From assembly GCF_000763375.1 (NCBI RefSeq), contig NZ_JPSY01000001.1, positions 1,178,001 through 1,242,000 of the forward strand: a stretch of DNA of 64,000 bases, read 5' to 3'. The position numbers and the translations under genes were made by a program. Of this stretch, positions 16,840 to 25,387 are shown one piece after another. The stretch comes from Microbacterium profundi. Its GTDB lineage: Bacteria; Actinomycetota; Actinomycetes; Actinomycetales; Microbacteriaceae. The notes below the pieces were generated by a model that did no database searches, was not told the DNA's origin, and saw only the letters and a list, made by a program, of their open reading frames with translations. The number at the start of each line of letters is the position of its first letter. Position 1 is the stretch's first letter.

Positions 16840-17997
16840 TCAACTGGTGAATTCGGCCAGTACGGCGACGGTATGCTCGCCGAGCCGAGGCGCTGCGCTG
16901 GGGTTCCAGCCATCCTCAATATTGAACGGACTGCCCGGGTGCACGACCGTACCGATCGGATGGGTCACTTCGGTGAAGAATCCACGCATCTTGTAATGCG
17001 GATCTTCGAGCACCTCTGTGGGTGTCTTGATGGCTGTCAGCGGCCACTTGTGTCGCTGGGCCTCCTCCATGGCTTCCTGCCGCGTCCGCTGTAGCAGCCA
17101 CGGGTAAAGGGCCGCGTCGATGGCCTCCTTTGTCTCCATCGTCGCGAACATCGACGGATCCTGCGCTACCTTGGCGAAATACGCCGTCAGGTCGTCGTCC
17201 GCGATGGTCTCGAGCATTCGAGGCAACCACGCCTGAGTCACAACCGTCTGGACATAGCCGTCATCCGTGGGAAACGCGCCATTGGGCAGGATCCCTCCCA
17301 GCACATTACCGCGCCCGGTCAACTCGCCGTTGTAGGCGTAGTTGAGCAGAAACGTTGTGCGCCGATCCGAGGAACTAAGGCCGGTTTCGAAGCCCGAGAC
17401 GTCGACGTGCACGGGCTCATTCTGGCCCTCCGCGACAAGCAGTGCCGCCAGGGTGGCGGTAGCTGCCGAGTTGCCGGTCTGATAGATGGACATGTACCCG
17501 CCCAATTTGACCGGGATATCATCTTCAACGCCGTTGCCCCCCAGCGGCCCACCCATACCGTAGTAAATGAGTTCCGAGCCCTCATACTGCGCGTATGGCC
17601 CGTCCTGTCCGAACGGCGTGATGCTCGTCATCACGAGTGTGGGCTGCACCTTGACCAGATCATCGAAGCCAAGCCCCATCGCCGCGAGCGCGTCGGGCTT
17701 CAGTCCCTCGACGACAATGTCCGCGGTCGCTACCAGCTTCAGGAGGGAGTCTCGCGCATCGCTTTGCTCGAGATCGAGCACCACGGACTTCTTGCTCGTA
17801 TTGGTATGCAGAAACACCGCCGACCCATTGTCATCTGGCTCATTTCCAACAAACGGAGCCATCCTCCGAACCAGGTCGCCCGTTGGCGGTTCGATCTTGA
17901 TCACCTCGGCGCCGCAATCACCGAACAGCTTGGTCGCGTAATTAACAGCGATTCCGCCGCCAATTTCGATGACCCGGATTCCTTCAAAAAGCCTCAT
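16840..17997 (-). CDS. CaiB/BaiF family CoA-transferase-like subunit without catalytic Asp
   Basis: A 385-residue class III CoA-transferase homologue (LFEGIRVIEIGGG, GAEVIKIEPP, VVLDLEQSDAR, GLKPDALAAMGLGFDDL, MRGFFTEVTHPIG). The region that should hold the catalytic Asp reads KLGGYMSIYQTGN. Aligned to LGDSNTG of formyl-CoA transferase, the Asp position is Ile171. It may therefore be a non-catalytic partner of the next gene's product (37 bases downstream), as in heteromeric benzylsuccinyl-CoA transferase. The start is preceded by AGAAGGAG. The alignment was made by eye. Confidence 0.8.
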   Translation of the reverse strand: MRLFEGIRVIEIGGGIAVNYATKLFGDCGAEVIKIEPPTGDLVRRMAPFVGNEPDDNGSAVFLHTNTSKKSVVLDLEQSDARDSLLKLVATADIVVEGLKPDALAAMGLGFDDLVKVQPTLVMTSITPFGQDGPYAQYEGSELIYYGMGGPLGGNGVEDDIPVKLGGYMSIYQTGNSAATATLAALLVAEGQNEPVHVDVSGFETGLSSSDRRTTFLLNYAYNGELTGRGNVLGGILPNGAFPTDDGYVQTVVTQAWLPRMLETIADDDLTAYFAKVAQDPSMFATMETKEAIDAALYPWLLQRTRQEAMEEAQRHKWPLTAIKTPTEVLEDPHYKMRGFFTEVTHPIGTVVHPGSPFNIEDGWNPSAAPRLGEHTVAVLAEFTS

Positions 17998-18105
17998 TGC
18001 TTTTCTCCTTCTCGTACCGGATGTGACTTTCCCACTCAGCTAATGTCTAATTAGTCGAGCCCGACGCCGAGTCCCGCGAAATCAGCGCCGCGGAATCGCT
18101 CCTCG

Positions 18106-19359
18106 TCAAGTGTTGATGAGCTCTCGGAACGCACCTGCGTCCACCTTCGGCTCCTTCGGGAGACCGAGCAACTGTTCGCCGATGATGTTGCGCTGAACCT
18201 GCGAGGTCCCCGCGTAGATCGTTGCGGCTCGTGCCGACAGAGCCGTTTCCACCCATGCCCGAGAAGTATTGGGCGTCCCCACATCTGCCGTCTGAAGCGC
18301 GCCGCCAGCACCGGCACCAGACGGGGCAACGGCATCCATTCCCAGAATCTCCAGTGCGAGTTCGGTGTAACGCTGGAAGTACTCGCTCCAGACCAACTTC
18401 GCAATCGCCGCATCCGCCCCCGGGTTCTCCCCCTTGAGGAACTTCGTGAGCGTCTGATAGCCCCGAGCCCGCATGATGGCGACGCGGCTGTAGCACCAGG
18501 CGAGCAGCTCTCGGACCTTCGGATCCTTGTTCTTTCCCGTCGTCTTCGCAATCTCAAATAACCTGTCGAGGTCGTTCTGAAAACGGATGGCGTCGGTGGT
18601 CGCACCGGAGCCTCGCTCAAAGCCCAGCAGAGTCATCGCGACCTTCCACCCTTGATTCACCGGTCCGACGATACTTTCCTCGGCCGCGCGGGCATCGGTG
18701 AAGAAGACCTGGTTGAAGATGTGGTCACCGGCCATGTTGATGATCGGCTGGACCTCCACCCCCGACTGGTCCATCGGAATCAAAAGCAGGCTGATTCCGC
18801 GGTGCTTCTCAGCCTCGGGATCGGTGCGCACAAGGGTGAAGATGTGGTCGGCAGAGTGGCCGGCTGAGGTCCAGATCTTCGAACCATTCACCACCCATTC
18901 GCCGTTCTCCAGCACCGCGCTGGTTCGCAACCCTGCCAGGTCGGAGCCCGCTCCAGGTTCGGAGTATCCCTGGCACCACCGGTCCTCCCCAGAGAGAATC
19001 CGCGGAAGGTAGTGTGCCTTCTGCGCGTCGGTACCCCACACAGTGAGCGTGTTGCCCAGGAGGCTGATTCCGAACATGTCGTTCTCATCGCCAGCGGGTA
19101 CACCGTAGCGGGCAAACTCCTCGGCGATCACCACTTGCTCGATCGCGCTAAGCCCGGGTCCCCCATAGTCCTTCGGCCACGACGCAGCGAGCAGTTGCTC
19201 GTCAGCAAGCACCTTCCGCCAGTGCTGCATGAATGCCTTGCGCTCGGCCTCATCGGAGATGGCGCCGATACCCTCCCATCCAGATGGCACGGCACCCTCA
19301 ATGATCCCGCGGACGCGGGTACGGTACTCCTCGGCCTCAGGCGGATAGGTCAGATCCAT
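18106..19359 (-). CDS. Acyl-CoA dehydrogenase, large-type subunit (FadE26/ChsE4-like)
   Basis: A 417-residue acyl-CoA dehydrogenase with the FAD-binding [12 protein letters not shown] (133-144) and [10 protein letters not shown]. The usual base motif YEGT reads [18 protein letters not shown], so E376 of medium-chain enzymes is Ala. Glu248 in LLGFERG is at the position of the base in alpha2beta2 actinobacterial enzymes such as ChsE4. These use two different subunits on bulky ring-linked acyl-CoAs. The second subunit is probably encoded at 26282-27394. The start ATG 19359 follows AAAGGAAG. Confidence 0.87.
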   Translation of the reverse strand: MDLTYPPEAEEYRTRVRGIIEGAVPSGWEGIGAISDEAERKAFMQHWRKVLADEQLLAASWPKDYGGPGLSAIEQVVIAEEFARYGVPAGDENDMFGISLLGNTLTVWGTDAQKAHYLPRILSGEDRWCQGYSEPGAGSDLAGLRTSAVLENGEWVVNGSKIWTSAGHSADHIFTLVRTDPEAEKHRGISLLLIPMDQSGVEVQPIINMAGDHIFNQVFFTDARAAEESIVGPVNQGWKVAMTLLGFERGSGATTDAIRFQNDLDRLFEIAKTTGKNKDPKVRELLAWCYSRVAIMRARGYQTLTKFLKGENPGADAAIAKLVWSEYFQRYTELALEILGMDAVAPSGAGAGGALQTADVGTPNTSRAWVETALSARAATIYAGTSQVQRNIIGEQLLGLPKEPKVDAGAFRELINT

Positions 19360-19371
19360 TTTTGCTTCCTT

Positions 19372-20037
19372 TCATGGTGTGTATTGCTTTCGCGCAGATC
19401 CGAACTGTGTCGGCTTCCGGCTTCGGAACCGTTTGCTGTGGGCGTATAAATGGCCCTGGATAGTGGCATCGCCGAGCGACCGGATGAATCCGTCTCGATC
19501 GGAGAAATCATCGAGTTCCATGAATACTGCGCCGATTCCCTCGGGATCGTGCGCGTCGGAGCCAGCGCCCCCCGGCACGTCGAACTCGGCAGCAGCCGAT
19601 GCGGCCAATTGGTTCGAGACCTCGGCCGTCATCTTCGCGTTGTAGACCTCGATCACATCGAGCAAACCAGAGTCCGCGAGTTGATCGATTCCACGACGTC
19701 CCAATCCAGATCGATTCGGATCGAACGGGTGGGGGACATATACGGCCCCACCCTGGTCGTGAACGCGCGCGGCAGCCTCTGCGAGCGGCAGAACGTAGGG
19801 TACGCGCTCTTGAAGAAACAAGCCGATGATTTCCCCGAGGGGCGTCCGTATCTCCTCACCGACCACCACCCGAACCCCATATTCGATCGCAGAATCCTGC
19901 ATCCGCTTCGCCGCATCCACCGCGTGGTGATCGGTCACGGCAATGACATCTAGCTTCGCCGAGCGAGCGCAACGCAACATTTGCTCCGGTGTGGTCGCTG
20001 CATCTCCGGAACGCACCGTGTGAAGGTGACAATCCAT
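19372..20037 (-). CDS. PHP-domain phosphoesterase-like protein
   Basis: A 221-residue protein with the PHP metal motifs: MDCHLHTVRSGDA (HxH at the N-terminus), TDHHAVDAA, GEEIRTPLGEIIGL, VPHPFDPNR and GSDAHDPEGIG. PHP proteins are metal-dependent phosphoesterases (TrpH/histidinol-phosphatase type). ATG 20037 has a GGGAGG site five bases upstream; frames further up are not homologous. It lies 12 bases before the acyl-CoA dehydrogenase gene and is co-oriented with it. A phosphoesterase has no standard place in beta-oxidation; release of a nucleotide or phosphate by-product, or signalling, are guesses. Confidence 0.8.
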   Translation of the reverse strand: MDCHLHTVRSGDAATTPEQMLRCARSAKLDVIAVTDHHAVDAAKRMQDSAIEYGVRVVVGEEIRTPLGEIIGLFLQERVPYVLPLAEAAARVHDQGGAVYVPHPFDPNRSGLGRRGIDQLADSGLLDVIEVYNAKMTAEVSNQLAASAAAEFDVPGGAGSDAHDPEGIGAVFMELDDFSDRDGFIRSLGDATIQGHLYAHSKRFRSRKPTQFGSARKQYTP

Positions 20038-20124
20038 TCGAATCCTCCCTGCGGTGGGCTTACCCGCGGTGTGAGGGTGTCGCGCGAGGACACCTGTGCG
20101 GGTGAAATCGGACTCTTCCAATGT

Positions 20125-20277
20125 TCAGCCCAAGGGTTCGAACTCGGGCAGCGAAACCGCGCCCTGGTCGTTCCAAGCGACTCTGACCCTGGCCCCGATG
20201 GACAGTGTTTCGAGGTCGACATTGGTCAGTCTCGTCAGCATTCGGAATCCCTCGTCGAGATCACTTCTTTCAGTCAC
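20125..20277 (-). pseudogene. Remnant of a DUF35-type OB-fold protein C-terminus
   Basis: From GTG 20277 the frame reads VTERSDLDEGFRMLTRLTNV, then DLETLSIGARVRVAWNDQGA, and ends SLPEFEPLG before TGA at 20125-20127. It matches the C-terminal half of OB-fold DUF35 proteins (compare IGDRVEVVF ... LPRFRPV in the intact gene at 36064). The zinc-ribbon half is missing. It lies in the same frame as, and immediately after, the stop of the SDR gene, 40 bases away. It may be a relic of a rearrangement, or a short translated OB-fold. Confidence 0.6.
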
Positions 20278-20316
20278 GGTCTTGATCCGCCTTCCTGAAA
20301 CCAGTAAGGGGAAGCG

Positions 20317-21207
20317 TCACGCTAGGCCAGCAAGGCCCTGCTTCTCCGGGTGGAAGGCGCGAGGGAACGACTCGAAGATTCCATCGATGGTCCATGCGTC
20401 TTGAGAAACCAACGTTGATTCGGGGCGATAGTTTTCGTAGAGGGTGACACGACCGCCCTGTGCACCGACGACGCGACCATTCAGCCACCCGGACTCCTCG
20501 CTTGCGAGGTAGGCGACTGGATACGCTATCGCGGACGGAGCGAGGTCAGCGAGATTGATCCCCATCTCGGCAGCACGTTCCGGTGGGATAGTGCCCGTCA
20601 TTCGCGTCGCTGCCGCCGGCGCGATCGCGTTGGAAGTGACGCCATACCGGTCGAGCGCGTGAGCGCAGGACAACGTGAAACCGACGATCCCAAGCTTCGC
20701 GGCCGCGTAATTAGGTTGACCCGGCGAGCCAAAAAGTCCTGCCCCTGAGGTGAAGTTGATGAGTCGATACTGACCTTCTCCGCGATGCTCCCGCCAGTAA
20801 ACGGCTGCATGCTTGCTGGTATTGAAGGTGCCGGTGAGATGCACGTCTAGCACGGCCTGCCAATCCTCCGGGCCGAGATTGACCAGCATCCTGTCGCGAA
20901 GAATTCCGGCGACGTTCACGAGGATGTCGAGCTTGCCAAACTCGTCGATGGCAGTCTGTACAATTTCTCCCGCAGAATCGTAGTTGCTGACGTCGCCGCC
21001 GTTGACGACCGCCTCACCGCCGTTCGCGACGATTTCATTCACGACCGACTGTGCGGGCCCGACGTCGACTCCCGAGCCATCGACCTGGGCCCCGAGATCG
21101 TTAACCACCACCTTCGCGCCCTCACTGGCGAACAATTTTGCGATCTCGGCGCCGATTCCGCCACCGGCTCCGGTAACAACAGCAACTCGGTTTTCCAGAC
21201 GTCCCAC
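20317..21207 (-). CDS. SDR 3-hydroxyacyl-CoA dehydrogenase (Hsd4B/MFE-2-like)
   Basis: A 296-residue classical SDR: VVTGAGGGIGAEIAK (cofactor loop), NDLGAQVDG, ILVNVAGILRDRML, the Ser in FTSGAGLFG, and YAAAK. The NVAGILRDRML segment and HLTGTFNTSKHAA are typical of hydroxyacyl-CoA dehydrogenase domains of peroxisomal MFE-2 and of actinobacterial Hsd4B, so oxidation of a 3-hydroxyacyl-CoA is likely. It is the first gene of the 9.7-21.2 kb minus block. The direct repeats at 21309-21355 lie about 100 bases upstream of its start and are the best operator candidate for this block. Confidence 0.87.
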   Translation of the reverse strand: MGRLENRVAVVTGAGGGIGAEIAKLFASEGAKVVVNDLGAQVDGSGVDVGPAQSVVNEIVANGGEAVVNGGDVSNYDSAGEIVQTAIDEFGKLDILVNVAGILRDRMLVNLGPEDWQAVLDVHLTGTFNTSKHAAVYWREHRGEGQYRLINFTSGAGLFGSPGQPNYAAAKLGIVGFTLSCAHALDRYGVTSNAIAPAAATRMTGTIPPERAAEMGINLADLAPSAIAYPVAYLASEESGWLNGRVVGAQGGRVTLYENYRPESTLVSQDAWTIDGIFESFPRAFHPEKQGLAGLA

Positions 21208-21308
21208 GAGCTATCCTCCATTGGATTGTGTCAAGACCGGGCGCTCGGCGAGCGCAACAGCACGTTTTCGGCTGGCATTGCCATATCGCCGGGCGCATCT
21301 TCGCTAGT

Positions 21309-21355
21309 AATCTACCACGCGAGTACAATTTGAATCTACCTCATGAGTACAATTT
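21309..21355. promoter_or_regulatory. Two 23-bp direct repeats upstream of the SDR operon
   Basis: AATCTACC....GAGTACAATTT occurs at 21309-21331 and again at 21333-21355, one base apart, matching at 20 of 23 positions. The second copy contains the palindrome CTCATGAG. Spacing of 24 bases and location upstream of the minus-strand SDR gene suit a regulator binding twice on one DNA face. The TetR protein encoded at 22928 is the nearest candidate. Confidence 0.5.
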
Positions 21356-21465
21356 CCACAACGCCCCGTATCGTGGGAAGACGATGAACAACGCGGTCCG
21401 ATCGGATGCGCTGCACAGTATGAAGGACTCCGACGGAGTCCTCGTTAGTCGCCTTCGAACCGCGG

Positions 21466-22300
21466 GTGCGAGGTTTGCTCGCGGAGACGCCGGATATGCC
21501 GGCGACGTTGCTCGCCGAGCGGGCTCGGCTGGGACTGGCCGAAAACCTGGTTCCCGGCCGGTTTAAATGCCTGCGGCCGGAGTTCCGCCCGATCAACCCG
21601 GCGGACCAGCTGACGTGGCGTCCGGCAGATGCGCTGCGGTGTGATCGCTGGTTCCCTCCGAAGAGATCCCGCTCGAAGACGGGCACGGCGAAGCTGCTTG
21701 CGCGTGTTGGTGATCACGGCCCCGCATTTGGGTGTTGCTGACGCCGCGGGATCCGGAGTCCAAGGGTCTCGTCGCGCGGCGCAACGGTTGGCGCGAGGCC
21801 TCCTTCATGCCGGGCCGGCCCTTCACCTCCCCGGCGGACTTCAACACGCAGTTCCAGGACCCAATGAACAAAGAGCGAACTCCCGCATGGTCCGCAGTAT
21901 CCACGTCTTCCCGTGGACCGGCTCGACGCGGACCGGGCCGCGATGCTGCCGTTGCCACCGATCCCAATTCATTTGGGCTGGCGCAACAGCATCCGTTGGG
22001 TCGGAACTACTACGTTCCCCTCGACACCAACTACCAGTCCTTGGACCCTTCCGTGATCGGGAGACGGTCGACGTCACTGCCGACCTGGAGCGGGTGAAAG
22101 TCAGCACCGACGGGTGGATCGTCGCTGACCACGCGAGGGATTCAGCGTGTGGGGCGGCGGTCACCGACTACCCGGCCCACGTGGAGACCGCCGCCCGTCT
22201 CCGCAACCCCTCTGCCGTCGCGGTCGACAACGACCTGACCCGGGACCTGGCCGACCGCGACCGGGACTTCGGGCTGGTTATCGACGACCGGAACAACTGA
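21466..22300 (+). pseudogene. IS21 transposase IstA remnant
   Basis: Successive frames read RGLLAETPDMPATLLAERAR, then FKCLRPEFRPINPADQ and RPADALRCDRWFPP (21466-21670), then PESKGLVARRNGWREASFMP and GRPFTSPADFNTQF (21750-21850), then VTADLERVKVSTDGWIVADH and PAHVETAARLRNPSAVA (22070-22290). These follow the order of the central and C-terminal regions of IstA. At least two frameshifts and a lost catalytic segment make it non-functional. Confidence 0.75.
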
Positions 22301-22325
22301 TGGCGTCGGCCAGACCACGGAAGCC

Positions 22326-22722
22326 GTGAGGCAGATCATTGATCTCGCCAGGGCGCTCAAACCTCGCTGGATCACCGAGGCCGCCGCTCGTATGGCCGAC
22401 CATGCACGGGACGCGGGTTCGTCGTTCGAGGACTACCTCGCTGCCGTTCTCGAACGTCAAGTGAGTGCGCGGAACGCTTCCAGCACGGAGTGCGGATCAA
22501 GGCGGCCGGGTTCTCGGCCCGGAAGACTCTCGAGTACTTCGATTGGGACGCCCAACCGACCGATCGGCAGCAGATTGCCGGCCTCGCATCCGGAGAGCTC
22601 CCGCTCGAGGCGCAGAACGTCGTGCTGCTCGGCGCCAGGAACCGCGATGACGCATCTCACGACCGCGGCGAAACCCTCGCTAGGCTGCCCCGCAACTGTT
22701 CACTCTTCACACGCCGAAACTG
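22326..22722 (+). pseudogene. IS21 helper ATPase IstB remnant, N-terminal part
   Basis: The first frame reads RQIIDLARALKPRWITEAAA and FEDYLAAVLERQVSARNAS (22326-22480). The continuation is in another frame: VRIKAAGFSARKTLEYFDWD and QQIAGLASGELPLEAQNVVL (22485-22640). This is the N-terminal region of IstB up to the Walker A loop, which is degenerate (LLGARNRDDASH in place of GPPGTGKTH). No later ATPase motif survives. Confidence 0.75.
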
Positions 22723-22873
22723 ACCAGTTCTCCAGCGTCGCCGACGTAGCGAGCTGGTCGCAAGTAGGACTCACCACGGGCGTCGCACAACTGGCTGGTG
22801 AGGTCATGGCATGATCGAAGTATCCGTCACGGCCCTCACTCGCTCCTCGGGCGGGCGGCAATGCCTGGTGGGG

Positions 22874-22879
22874 TTGACA
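22874..22879 (+). promoter_or_regulatory. Possible -35 TTGACA for the tetR-MBL pair
   Basis: A consensus TTGACA lies 54 bases before the tetR start, within GGGGTTGACAGTGAATGAGC. No good -10 box is seen at 16-18 bases, so the assignment rests on the hexamer and location only. Confidence 0.25.
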
Positions 22880-22927
22880 GTGAATGAGCCGTTGAACCGA
22901 TGCTCTTCGGCAAATCGAGGATGGTGA

Positions 22928-23605
22928 ATGATGTCAGACGCACAAGCGAGTGCGGAAACCTTTTTCGACGTTGCTCCGGGCTCAGCGGTTACCACGCGGC
23001 GGGCGAACACCCCGGATCTCGAGACCATCGTGAGGGTTGCGGCCGAACTATTCCATTCGCACGGGTATCAGAACACGACGATGCAGATGCTCGCTAGTGA
23101 GCTGGGCATCGCGAAGCCAACCTTGTATGTGCACGCGCAGAGCAAAGGATTTCTTCTTGGCAAGGTCTTCGAGCGTGTCCTCCGCCGCGCGGACGTTGTC
23201 GTTGCCGAAGCTCTTTCCAAGCCCGACCCACTCGAGGGTCTCACATGCCTCATCGAAGGCGAGATCCGGTTGTCAATGATCTATCGGGACTACTACGGCG
23301 TCATCTACGGCGACCAGCGCGAGCTCCCCGAGGACCTCGATGCCTCGTACCAAACCTGGATGAAAACCTTCGTGACGAACGTTAGTGGCCTCATCGAGCG
23401 GGGGCAGGAGAATGGTTCGGTACGCAAAGACATCACCCCGCTCGTGGCTGCTCAATCTGTTATCGGCCTCACAGGATGGTCGGCGCGCTGGTTACGGCCC
23501 AACTCGAGCCTCACCCTAGACTCGGCGAGTCGCCAGATCACCACGCTATTGCTCGGCGGCCTCGGCACCCAAGGCTCAGCTCAGGAGCTCGGAGAGATTC
23601 GTTGA
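22928..23605 (+). CDS. TetR-family transcriptional regulator
   Basis: A 225-residue regulator. The N-terminal helix-turn-helix reads ETIVRVAAELFHSHGYQNTT, MQMLASELGIAKPTLYVHAQ (residues 31-72), followed by a helical ligand domain with IYRDYYGVIYGDQRELPEDL. In size and style it resembles the KstR2/acyl-CoA-responsive regulators near CoA-ester catabolism genes. It likely represses the island operons and releases DNA when an acyl-CoA intermediate binds; the direct repeats at 21309-21355 are the best site. Start ATG 22928 (or 22931) follows GAGGATG. The stop overlaps the next gene's TTG. Confidence 0.9.
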   Translation: MMSDAQASAETFFDVAPGSAVTTRRANTPDLETIVRVAAELFHSHGYQNTTMQMLASELGIAKPTLYVHAQSKGFLLGKVFERVLRRADVVVAEALSKPDPLEGLTCLIEGEIRLSMIYRDYYGVIYGDQRELPEDLDASYQTWMKTFVTNVSGLIERGQENGSVRKDITPLVAAQSVIGLTGWSARWLRPNSSLTLDSASRQITTLLLGGLGTQGSAQELGEIR

Positions 23606-24621
23606 GTCTCCGGCCGAATCACAGCCAGTTCGAAGCGTGGACCGGTCACCATCTCCCCGATACCTTGCAGGTCCAGCCGGGCGTTTGGGCGGTGCCGCTA
23701 CCCCTTAAGGGCGACCAGTACGTTCGACACACCTACACCTACCTCGTCACCGACGCCCATGGAGCAGTGCATGTCATCGATCCAGGCTGGGATACCGCTG
23801 ACAATCGGGCAAGGCTGGCGTCGTCCTTCGGGCAAATCGGGAAACATCTCGCGGATGTGAAAACCATTGTTTCCACCCACCTCCATCCCGATCACACCGG
23901 CCTCGCCCCGTGGCTCAAGGAGCAGAGTGGTGCGCCGGTAGTAATGCACCGCGCCGAGGCGGAAGCAGCGGGGAGTGGTGCCTCGTTGTCCATCGCCGTT
24001 GACTTCTTCCGAAGACTTCGTTCCTGGGGCGCACCGTTGGCCGAGCGCACGAAACTCTACACCGAGCTGTGGCGACAGAGGCACCTGGGAGACGGGATCA
24101 GCGTGAACGCCGACGTGCTAGTTGATCACGGCGACGTCCTCGACATTCCTGGTCGACGACTGCGGGTAATTCACACTCCAGGACACACTGAGGGCAGCAT
24201 TTGCCTGCATGACGAGGAATCTCTCTCCCTGTTCAGCGGCGATACCTTGTTGCCGATGGCGCATCCTGGCATTGGTCTCGGCGTCGGTGGCGGGCGGTCA
24301 CAACGGGATCCTCTTGCACGCTACTTCGACTCATTGGAAGCGCTCACTCGCCTGGACGTAGATATGGTGCACCCCGGACATGGGTACTCCTTCAAAGGAC
24401 TTCGCGACCGTGTCGAAGAGACGACTGGACATCATCGCCGTCGCTCGGACGAAGTGCAGTCCATTATGTCGTCCGAAATGAAGAGGCCCAGTGTCTGGCG
24501 AGTCGCCGAACAGGTGCATTGGACGGCGGGCTGGGAGCACCTCCACGGATACATGCGCCTCTCGGCTGTCGCACAGACAGCGATGCATATCGACTATCTC
24601 CGAGGCGTGGCCACCGAGTAG
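23602..24621 (+). CDS. Metallo-beta-lactamase-fold hydrolase
   Basis: A 339-residue MBL-fold protein with the metal ligands of the glyoxalase II-like group: STHLHPDHTG (HxHxDH), IHTPGHTEGS, FSGDTL and HPGHG. Members often hydrolyse thioesters or lactones. I choose TTG 23602, which overlaps the TetR stop (TTGA) and follows GGAGAG; a longer frame to 23476 lies inside tetR. As partner of a TetR gene in a CoA-ester cluster it may be a CoA-thioesterase that removes dead-end intermediates; this is inference. It converges with the FabG-like gene with 19 bases between them. Confidence 0.82.
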   Translation: MSLRPNHSQFEAWTGHHLPDTLQVQPGVWAVPLPLKGDQYVRHTYTYLVTDAHGAVHVIDPGWDTADNRARLASSFGQIGKHLADVKTIVSTHLHPDHTGLAPWLKEQSGAPVVMHRAEAEAAGSGASLSIAVDFFRRLRSWGAPLAERTKLYTELWRQRHLGDGISVNADVLVDHGDVLDIPGRRLRVIHTPGHTEGSICLHDEESLSLFSGDTLLPMAHPGIGLGVGGGRSQRDPLARYFDSLEALTRLDVDMVHPGHGYSFKGLRDRVEETTGHHRRRSDEVQSIMSSEMKRPSVWRVAEQVHWTAGWEHLHGYMRLSAVAQTAMHIDYLRGVATE

Positions 24622-24640
24622 TCTCCTCGACGTGGCCACG

Positions 24641-25387
24641 TCAGAGAGACAGGCCGCCATCGACCGGGATCACCGCACCCGTGACAAAGCGCGCGGCACT
24701 CGAGACCAGCCAAGCCACCACGGATGCGATGTCCTCAGGTTCGCCCGGACGCGCCAGAGGAGTCGCCGCGATGTTCGCCTCGATGATCTCCGCAGGCAGC
24801 GTCAGCGTCATGTCGGTGAGCACGAAACCTGGCGCGACAGCATTCACCGTGACGCCTTGGGGTGCGAACTCACGAGCGAGTGATCTCGTCATCGCCAGCA
24901 GTCCACCCTTAGCAGCGGCATAGTTCGCCTGCCCCACGTTACCGTTCATCCCCACAATCGACGACACGTTGACAATGGTGCCTCGCGGAGACTCGGCAAG
25001 GGCGCTGGCACCTGCACGTGAGCAACTGAACGCCCCGCCCAGATCCACCGCAAGAACATCCGCCCAGTCCGCGTCCGTCATACGGCGGATACGTCGGTCG
25101 CGAGCAATGCCTGCGTTGTTGATCAGTGCGTCCAGACGACCAAAACGCCCGAGCGCCGCGTCGACATAAACCTTGCCTGAGCTTAGGTCGCGAAGGTCGG
25201 CTCCGACTGAAACCGCTGAGCTGCCGGATGCTACTCGACCGGCGGTTTCTTCAGCGCCTTGTCTATCGCTGTGATAACCGAGTACTAAGTCGAAGCCGGC
25301 CGCCGCAAGATCAATCGCGATCGCCCTGCCAATACCGCGGGACGCTCCAGTGACGAGAGCGACCGGCCTACTGTCCACATCGCTCAT
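24641..25387 (-). CDS. SDR oxidoreductase, FabG-like
   Basis: A 248-residue classical SDR: VTGASRGIGRAIA, NNAGIARDR, NVSSIVGMNGNVGQ (Ser), YAAAK and VNAVAPGFVLTDM. This pattern matches beta-ketoacyl-ACP/CoA reductases and hydroxyacyl-CoA dehydrogenases. Its start overlaps the thioesterase stop by four bases (ATGA), so it ends the minus-strand block starting at 31.3 kb or earlier. In this setting it probably oxidises a second 3-hydroxyacyl-CoA or a ring alcohol. Confidence 0.87.
   Translation of the reverse strand: MSDVDSRPVALVTGASRGIGRAIAIDLAAAGFDLVLGYHSDRQGAEETAGRVASGSSAVSVGADLRDLSSGKVYVDAALGRFGRLDALINNAGIARDRRIRRMTDADWADVLAVDLGGAFSCSRAGASALAESPRGTIVNVSSIVGMNGNVGQANYAAAKGGLLAMTRSLAREFAPQGVTVNAVAPGFVLTDMTLTLPAEIIEANIAATPLARPGEPEDIASVVAWLVSSAARFVTGAVIPVDGGLSL

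Larger units (their letters stand above)
21366..22730 (+). mobile_element. Decayed IS21-family element
   Basis: The stretch between the SDR and TetR genes holds no intact gene, but pieces in several frames match IS21 IstA followed by IstB. Frame changes and gaps show long decay. It fills most of the 1.7-kb space between the two divergent gene blocks. Clear IS21 end repeats are not seen here; a possible stray end is at 6882-6947. Confidence 0.75.
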
